Positions 6,965 to 10,994 of a stretch of 10,994 nucleotides of DNA are shown piece after piece. The translations under genes and the position numbers were made by a program. The stretch covers positions 1-10,994 of the forward strand of contig JAHACE010000019.1 in assembly GCA_018376005.1 (NCBI GenBank), given 5' to 3'. The notes under the pieces were generated by a model that saw only the letters and a program-made list of their open reading frames with translations, was not told where the DNA came from and did not search any database. This stretch comes from Atopobium sp. (GTDB lineage: Bacteria > Actinomycetota > Coriobacteriia > Coriobacteriales > Atopobiaceae). Numbering within the stretch: the first letter of the stretch is position 1; every line of letters starts with the position of its first letter.

Positions 6965-8116
6965 TCAGCCCAGTGCCATACCCATCATATAAATAGGGAG
7001 ATACGTAACACCTTCGAAAGCTCCTGGAGTATCCACATTGCCGTCATGGAATACATAGACATGTTCGAAGTTGTAGTTTTTTGTTGTTAGGAGATTGTCA
7101 AGCGCACTGTGGCGTCGATAGTTCTTACCACTCTTTATCTCACAGAGGTCGATGCCTCCTTGTTGCCCCTCGACGTCATTTGCGTAAAGCTTCAGCATGT
7201 TTCGGTCCTCATGGGCGGCAAGGGGAAACGTCGGCTCATTGACTCGGAATGCCGGAAGAGCGACCCCTACGTGCTCAAGCCAGTCGAACGCGAACTCAAG
7301 GTTGGCAAACCTCAGACTCTTCCCCAGCCTTGCATATTTGAATCGCTTGTTCTCAGAATTCAACTGAGAAGGTATGGACTCGTATACCATTTGTACCTGG
7401 CGCGCCTCAAGCGTATCCGATACATACTTGGCCATGTCCATCTTGTACATGTTCACAATTCCCCTCTGCAGATTACGGGCTCGCAAGAGGTCGTTGTTGT
7501 CCACAAAGGCCTGTACAACGTCAGGCATACCGCCTACCAAAAGATACCGGTAAAAGGTATCCGTAAGCTTATCATGCAGATAATCAGGCACAGGGGTAAG
7601 GGATTCCATACAGGCAGAAACAGCTTCCAATGCCGTCTTGCCTATCCCACTTGCCCAGCAAAACTCCTCAAAATCAAGGGGATACAAGGTTACTTCCTGC
7701 AAAAAACCAACGGGAAGGGAGGAAATATTGGATACCTCAAGCCCCAGCAGAGAGCCCGAAAGAATGTAATCGTAGTCGGTCCGTTCAAGGAGCATCTTGA
7801 TCCAGGTGAGCAGGTCCGCACCACACTCCTGGATCTCGTCGAGGAAGACGAGGGTCTTTCCGGCCTCCAGTTCTTTCCCGCTGAGCACGGAAAGACGTAG
7901 AAGCAGGTCATCAGCATCAATCGCCCTCATGACCGTCTCTTTGGCAGTCTTGTTGTCGAAGAAGTTCACCTCGGCGAGGATCCCATAGTTGTCTGCGGCA
8001 AACTGCCTGACAAGGGTCGTCTTTCCTACCTGTCGGGCTCCTTTGACGAGAAGTGCCTGCTTCGTCTTGTATCGTTTCCAATCCTCCAGCCTTTGGTATG
8101 CCTTGCGTTTGAGCAT
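6965..8116 (-). CDS. AAA-type ATPase with shortened DUF4143 domain
   Basis: A 383-aa predicted cytoplasmic P-loop ATPase of the widespread AAA_14/DUF4143 family, whose biological role is not established. Walker A is GARQVGKTT (residues 26-34), Walker B TLVFLDEIQE (88-97), and the sensor-like SGSLLG is at 120-125; FEEFCWA, LVGGMPDVV and KMDMAKYV follow as usual. The C-terminal DUF4143 part keeps HEDRNMLKLYANDV and CEIKSGKNYRRHSALDNLL but joins them directly. Full-length members, about 430 aa, have roughly 50-60 residues there, including A-x-N-x-x-A-Q-E-L and the F-R-x-x-x-x-x-E-x-D-F strand of a PD-(D/E)XK-like fold. So the frame is intact but the nuclease-like core looks deleted. Start at 8116 is supported by GGGGAG about 8 nt upstream. 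The 33-bp repeat array lies just before it. Confidence 0.88.
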   Translation of the reverse strand: MLKRKAYQRLEDWKRYKTKQALLVKGARQVGKTTLVRQFAADNYGILAEVNFFDNKTAKETVMRAIDADDLLLRLSVLSGKELEAGKTLVFLDEIQECGADLLTWIKMLLERTDYDYILSGSLLGLEVSNISSLPVGFLQEVTLYPLDFEEFCWASGIGKTALEAVSACMESLTPVPDYLHDKLTDTFYRYLLVGGMPDVVQAFVDNNDLLRARNLQRGIVNMYKMDMAKYVSDTLEARQVQMVYESIPSQLNSENKRFKYARLGKSLRFANLEFAFDWLEHVGVALPAFRVNEPTFPLAAHEDRNMLKLYANDVEGQQGGIDLCEIKSGKNYRRHSALDNLLTTKNYNFEHVYVFHDGNVDTPGAFEGVTYLPIYMMGMALG

Positions 8117-8150
8117 GATTTCATCTCCCCATAGTAATTAACAAGTGAAA

Positions 8151-8263
8151 TGCGTTTTTCACACTCTATGATACGCTTTCAGTTGCGTTTTTTACATCAT
8201 TTTATAGTGGTTTTATTGCGTTTTTCGCACACTAGGACAGTCTCTCGGTCGCGTTTTTTACAC
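8151..8263 (-). repeat. four ~14-bp direct repeats at exact 33-bp spacing
   Basis: Plus-strand cores: TGCGTTTTTCACAC (8151-8164), TGCGTTTTTTACAT (8184-8197), TGCGTTTTTCGCAC (8217-8230) and CGCGTTTTTTACAC (8250-8263). The start-to-start distance is 33 bp each time. Read toward the ATPase gene the motif is GTGTRAAAAACGCR. The 19-bp stretches between them differ from each other, though the first two have TATCAT and TATAAA near the same phase (minus strand). The nearest copy ends about 35 bp before the ATPase ATG. Most likely a cooperative operator or an upstream A-tract promoter array; the binding factor is unknown. Confidence 0.8.
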
Positions 8264-8336
8264 CCTGTACCCCTAGTCCACGTCCTCCCGGTGGTCCGCG
8301 ATGTTGTCTCACCACGGGGCGTAATCAGGGTCAGAG
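8264..8336. other. short gap between repeat array and IS fragment
   Basis: 73 bp of higher GC than the repeat array, without a gene. It holds a weak GTGGT/ACCAC dyad (about 8291-8316) but no T-tract, so I do not call a terminator. It may be leftover from the lost sequence that once separated the two units. Confidence 0.3.
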
Positions 8337-8472
8337 TGACCTGTATCGTTTTTTTCGGACACGGGCATCCCAGATTCAAAACCCAGGAATCGTATATGCC
8401 CAGACAACCGAGAAAGCGAGGCAAGGCATGGGCAACAACAAGTACACCGACGAGTTCAGGCGCGAGAGGTCG
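8337..8472 (+). mobile_element. left-end fragment of an IS3-family element with start of orfA
   Basis: ATG at 8428 begins MGNNKYTDEFRRE, the classic start of the IS3-family OrfA helix-turn-helix transposase subunit (x-K-Y-T-D-E-F-K/R-R-E). After about 14-15 codons it breaks into the 3' end of the neighbouring membrane-protein gene, and the frame stops at 8509-8511. About 90 bp before the ATG, sequence starting TGACCTGTATCG and ending in CGGACAC (8337-8362) has the look and position of an IS left terminal repeat. The rest of orfA, orfB and the right end are missing. The terminal repeat call is by resemblance only. Confidence 0.55.
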
Positions 8473-8474
8473 CA

Positions 8475-9851
8475 CTATGCATCGACTAAGGCCGAGGGGA
8501 CTTTCTCATAAACGGTCTCGGTCTGCGCCGTGTCGCTCGCGCCCAGAAGGTAGGTTGTGCCGCTCCTCGTCCGCACGAGGAGCCAGGGGCCGACCTCGGG
8601 GTCCAGGCACACCTTGAGCGATCCGTACGCGTCACTTGAGAAGTTACCTTCAAGGAAGGTTTCACTCGCGCCGCCAAACGTGCGCGTCATCTTGGGAAGT
8701 TGGTCAACAAGCTCCACAGACACCACGTCGGCCATGTCAATCTCATAGGTTGTGAGCAAGTGGTGTGCCCGAATCGTCTGCTCGCTCAACTCAAGCGTCA
8801 CAGGAGCTCCAAATTCCTCCGCCATGAACGCTCCCGTCACGGGCAGGCAGAGCAGCGAGCAAGCGAGGGCCACTACAATCGCCTTTCCCGCCGGCCGTGC
8901 CAGGTTGATCGACGTGTTGATGCCCACGCGCTCGTTCACTATGAGCTCAGCATCGTCGGGGTTATAGTAAAAGATGCCAAAGATCCAGTGATCGTCCTCG
9001 TCCACGTAGAAGCCCTCGCCGCTGGCCTTTGTAAGACGCTCCTGTAGGCTACGCACGCGCATCTCGGTTGCAAACGCCACGATTCCAAGGACCGTGCAGG
9101 GAAGCATCATACCGATAAAGTACAGATTGGTTGAACCCTGGAAGAGGAGCTGCGCCCAGCTCATGAATGCAAAAGACGCAGCCGCGACAAGGAACACCCT
9201 CGCCCAGGCGCGCCGGCGTATGCGCGTGAGCGTCTGCGTGAGGGCGGTGTTGTCGTCCACCACCTCGCTGCGATTGCGGTAACACCAACGGAAGATTGCC
9301 CACATCATGAGCACACATACGGCAAACAGCAGGTAGATTACTACGTTGTCACGGTCGAGCAGGACGGGGACCAGGCTCGCCGCGCAGATGAGGACAAACC
9401 ATATGCTCGAGACGCGCGGGTACGACTGCGCGGCCGCCCCAATATCGGCCACCGTCACGCGCTGGGCCGCGGCGCCTCTGGGCCGCCAGCCGCGCTCGTC
9501 CTTCAGGGCCGCGAGCCTGCGGTTGGTGAGCGCGTAGATCACCTCGGGCACGATACAGACCACAAGTATCCAGACGCTCCAGCAGAACATGCTCGATCCG
9601 ACCCACGCTCGTACCGTTCCTGTCGCCGCACCACCAAGTGCCGCAGCCACGAGCACGATAGCGCACGCGAGCTGTAGGCGACGGTAACTGGTAAGAAGCG
9701 CCTTTACCTGCATGTCTTCCCGCGCCTCGCGCGGGAAGGTGACGCCGACGACAATGTTCTTCTTGAAGCGCGCGCTGTTCCTGAGCGTCCACCATATGAG
9801 GAGTGGAGTCCAGCTGCAGGAGAGCCATAGGATAGTCGCAGTGCTCATCAT
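8475..9851 (-). CDS. multi-pass membrane protein with DUF5808 motif
   Basis: 458 aa, function unknown. Hydrophobic segments at about residues 5-22, 60-80, 86-106, 148-165, 169-190, 217-236, 242-262 and 322-343. Between the last two is EDDHWIFGIFYYNPDDAELI with NERVGINTSINLARP (about 285-320), the DUF5808 signature (D-x-x-W-x-x-G-x-F-Y-Y-N-P-x-D, R-x-G-x-x-x-x-N-x-x-x-P) of Gram-positive membrane proteins usually paired with a small GntR regulator. The C-terminal ~100 residues (VTLELSEQTIRAHHLLTTYE, DMADVVSVELVD, LLVRTRSGTTYLLG) look like an extracytoplasmic or cytosolic beta domain resembling a bacterial PH fold. Start: AAGGAAG stands just before tandem ATGs at 9851 and 9848; either can serve. 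It begins 14 bp after the GntR stop, so the two are co-transcribed. The stop at 8475 abuts the IS fragment, so the original C-terminal end may be altered by a few residues. Confidence 0.8.
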   Translation of the reverse strand: MMSTATILWLSCSWTPLLIWWTLRNSARFKKNIVVGVTFPREAREDMQVKALLTSYRRLQLACAIVLVAAALGGAATGTVRAWVGSSMFCWSVWILVVCIVPEVIYALTNRRLAALKDERGWRPRGAAAQRVTVADIGAAAQSYPRVSSIWFVLICAASLVPVLLDRDNVVIYLLFAVCVLMMWAIFRWCYRNRSEVVDDNTALTQTLTRIRRRAWARVFLVAAASFAFMSWAQLLFQGSTNLYFIGMMLPCTVLGIVAFATEMRVRSLQERLTKASGEGFYVDEDDHWIFGIFYYNPDDAELIVNERVGINTSINLARPAGKAIVVALACSLLCLPVTGAFMAEEFGAPVTLELSEQTIRAHHLLTTYEIDMADVVSVELVDQLPKMTRTFGGASETFLEGNFSSDAYGSLKVCLDPEVGPWLLVRTRSGTTYLLGASDTAQTETVYEKVPSALVDA

Positions 9852-9865
9852 AAACTTCCTTACTT

Positions 9866-10240
9866 CTAGCGATACGCAATATCATCCAGCAGGTGCTCGC
9901 AGAGCGCGAGAACCTCTTTGCCTGACATCCCACCGGCCACCAGCTCAGCCAGGCGCATCCGCAGCGCGTCCATGATGCCGGAATCGGGGTCCGAGCTGCC
10001 ATCGGGCTCGCACACGAAGGTGCCACCCCTCCGGTCGCCGAGTACGTGTCCCTCCTGCTTGAGAAGCTGATAGGCCTTGCTCACCGTCATGGCGTTGACG
10101 CCGCACTCCGATGCGAGCGCCCGCACGGTCGGCAGGCGCTCGCCAGGCGCAAGCTCGCCTTCGGCGATGCCTCGCACAATCTGATCGCGGATCTGCTGGT
10201 AGATGGGTGCCGCGGTTGAGAAGTCCAGCTGCAGGAGCAT
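9866..10240 (-). CDS. GntR-family transcriptional regulator, YtrA type
   Basis: 124-aa DNA-binding repressor. Residues 9-77 form the GntR winged helix: TAAPIYQQIRDQIVRGIAEG, LAPGERLPTVRALASECGVN (recognition helix region A-M-T-V-S-K-A-Y-Q-L-L, 50-60) and the wing GDRRGGTFV. The tail is only ~45 residues (SGIMDALRMRLAELVAGGMS and on), two helices, the size of the YtrA subfamily dimerisation module rather than the larger FadR or HutC effector domains. Start chosen at ATG 10240, with GGAGG 8 nt upstream; an in-frame TTG at 10255 overlaps that site and is less likely. First gene of the operon with the DUF5808 protein. Its own promoter lies under a perfect inverted repeat, so autorepression is likely. 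The inducer is unknown; relatives often respond to envelope stress or antimicrobial peptides. Confidence 0.92.
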   Translation of the reverse strand: MLLQLDFSTAAPIYQQIRDQIVRGIAEGELAPGERLPTVRALASECGVNAMTVSKAYQLLKQEGHVLGDRRGGTFVCEPDGSSDPDSGIMDALRMRLAELVAGGMSGKEVLALCEHLLDDIAYR

Positions 10241-10258
10241 GGTGTGAGCCTCCAACGA

Positions 10259-10305
10259 TGTCTGTATCGTATGTATTACTCACAATAATACATACGATAC
10301 AGACA
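10259..10305. promoter_or_regulatory. perfect 20-bp inverted repeat, probable GntR operator
   Basis: Left arm TGTCTGTATCGTATGTATTA (10259-10278) and right arm TAATACATACGATACAGACA (10286-10305) are exact complements around a 7-base centre (CTCACAA). It lies 19 bp before the regulator ATG and covers its predicted -10 box. YtrA-type GntR dimers bind such dyads in their own promoters. As RNA it would also form a hairpin, but no T-tract follows, so it is not a terminator. Confidence 0.85.
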
Positions 10306-10314
10306 AAGCTGCAA
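10285..10314 (-). promoter_or_regulatory. predicted promoter of the gntR operon
   Basis: On the minus strand: TTGCAG (10309-10314), 18-bp spacer, TATTAT (10285-10290, five of six to consensus). The -10 overlaps the centre and right arm of the inverted repeat, so a bound repressor would block RNA polymerase. The -35 is weak (three of six). Confidence 0.5.
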
Positions 10315-10599
10315 GCGCAGAGGAAAGCACAGTCCAAGCCGCTTCCGTCATCGCATCATTTCCCATTGTATGATCTGTACCTACAGTAGATCTGCCTTGG
10401 TAGAATCGGGGTCCGGCCATGCCCTCCCATTAAGAGCTCGTCTTCGACACGAGCGCTCAACTCCTCGGCGCAGAAATTGACCGGATAGCGAGAAGCAAGA
10501 GATCGCCGAGAAGGGCGGACTCCTGGGTGGCGGACATCCGCGCCCGCATCCGCGTTGCGCGCTCCGTCACGAAACTCTAAACAAACAAAATGAAAAACG
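10315..10599. other. gap between gntR operon promoter and TDT gene, no firm gene
   Basis: About 285 bp, GC-rich in the part 10435-10580. On the minus strand two overlapping frames stay open: one reads ERATRMRARMSATQESALLG and on, ending at a stop near 10466; the other is open from the TDT stop side to about 10370. Neither has a start and ribosome site that convinces me or a domain I know. It may be a decayed gene fragment. No terminator hairpin for the TDT gene was found. Confidence 0.35.
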
Positions 10600-10994
10600 T
10601 TACCTCAGGCTACTCATAGATCTCGCTTTAGACAAAGTCTGATCGCGAACGTACGCAAGTAACCGTACAAGCACAACAATGCAAAGCCCTGCTGCAAGCA
10701 CAGTTTCAACAGTAGCTATTCCGTCGAGCCATTGAAGAGGCTGGCCGAGTCCAGCTAGGTATGCCGACGTCTGCGTACGCGCAACAACACAAATTACAAA
10801 GGGAAAAGTAAATGCGGCATGACTGGGAAAGAACGGTTTTGTAAGACACCTGATGCACCACACAAAAGAAACCACATAAATAATTGAAGCGATTGCCAGC
10901 ATAACCAAAAGAAACGGTACAGACTTTGACGAAATAGATTGAATATATCCCGCAATACAAAGACTTGTTGGAGCTGCATAAATGCAAGCGAGCG
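10600..10994 (-). CDS. TDT/TehA-like (C4-dicarboxylate/tellurite resistance) transporter, C-terminal part
   Basis: The minus-strand frame is open from the right edge to TAA at 10600, about 131 codons, so the N-terminal part is outside. The sequence has four hydrophobic segments: LACIYAAPTSLCIAGYIQSI at the edge, VPFLLVMLAIASIIYVVSFV, the stretch around FPSHAAFTFPFVICVVARTQ, and VETVLAAGLCIVVLVRLLAY. The P-x-x-A-A-F-T-F-P-F-V-I motif after a K-P-F-F is typical of the TDT family (TehA, Mae1, SLAC1 relatives), where it stands in the penultimate pair of helices. It ends with a short basic cytosolic tail. The family moves anions such as malate or sulfite, or contributes to tellurite resistance; which applies here is unknown. 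Upstream genes are not visible. The 'start' at 10908 (TTG) is only internal. Confidence 0.7.
   Translation of the reverse strand, partial: LACIYAAPTSLCIAGYIQSISSKSVPFLLVMLAIASIIYVVSFVWCIRCLTKPFFPSHAAFTFPFVICVVARTQTSAYLAGLGQPLQWLDGIATVETVLAAGLCIVVLVRLLAYVRDQTLSKARSMSSLR

Noticed and set aside
7109..7900. 263-codon plus-strand frame opposite the ATPase
   Set aside because: Shadow of the ATPase gene; the minus frame has Walker motifs and this one has no domain-like features.
8151..8263. Short CRISPR array
   Set aside because: Repeat units are only ~14 bp and variable, spacers 19 bp, no cas genes, and the array sits directly before a gene like a control region.
8346..8360. A fifth copy of the GCGTTTTTT motif
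   Set aside because: Resembles the motif (TCGTTTTTTTCGGAC) but is 95 bp from copy 4, out of the 33-bp phase, and lies in the probable IS left end.
10259..10305. Transcription terminator
   Set aside because: Very strong hairpin potential but AT-rich stem, no T-tract on either side, and it overlaps a promoter just ahead of a gene.

Overview
The window looks like part of a chromosome from a Coriobacteriia-type actinobacterium (Atopobium/Lancefieldella/Olsenella-like). This rests on the oligoendopeptidase F sequence, the style of the integrase N-terminus and the mixed GC content. It is an inference, because no search could be run. The left 4.5 kb is ordinary chromosome: the 5' 583 codons of pepF (minus strand), a lower-GC orphan gene of unknown function (2123-3553, plus) and an alpha/beta hydrolase (3692-4459, plus).

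At 4461-4539 there is a sharp boundary. On the minus strand the last ~45 nt of a CAU-anticodon (initiator-type) tRNA-Met are preserved up to CCA, followed by a hairpin plus T-tract terminator. The 5' half of the tRNA is absent. Immediately inside is the N-terminal ~66 codons of a tyrosine integrase (4763-~4960), preceded by helically phased short repeats. This is the layout of the chromosome-side end of an island integrated in a tRNA gene. The intact tRNA copy is predicted beyond the right edge.

From ~4960 to ~6015 the island holds decayed phage head genes on the minus strand: a major capsid pseudogene with two frameshifts and two internal stops, and a scaffold-like 3' fragment just upstream. 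They meet the integrase fragment tail to tail, so the body of the prophage has been deleted. From ~6015 to 8116 are two minus-strand genes: a DUF1648-type membrane protein and an AAA/DUF4143 ATPase that seems to have lost an internal piece of its C-terminal nuclease-like domain. Upstream of the ATPase is an array of four ~14-bp motifs spaced at exactly 33 bp.

At 8337-~8472 there is a probable left-end fragment of an IS3-family element (start of orfA) butted against the 3' end of the next gene. From 8475 to 10305 is a two-gene minus-strand unit: a YtrA-type GntR repressor followed by a membrane protein with a DUF5808 motif. Its promoter sits under a perfect 20-bp inverted repeat, the likely autoregulatory operator. 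After a ~300-bp gap the window ends in the C-terminal part of a TDT/TehA-like transporter.

The most interesting items are the 33-bp phased repeat array, the perfect operator-like palindrome, the tRNA/integrase boundary, and the orphan 476-aa protein. I found no complete, clearly novel multi-gene system. The region is mainly an eroded island with a few intact cargo genes.
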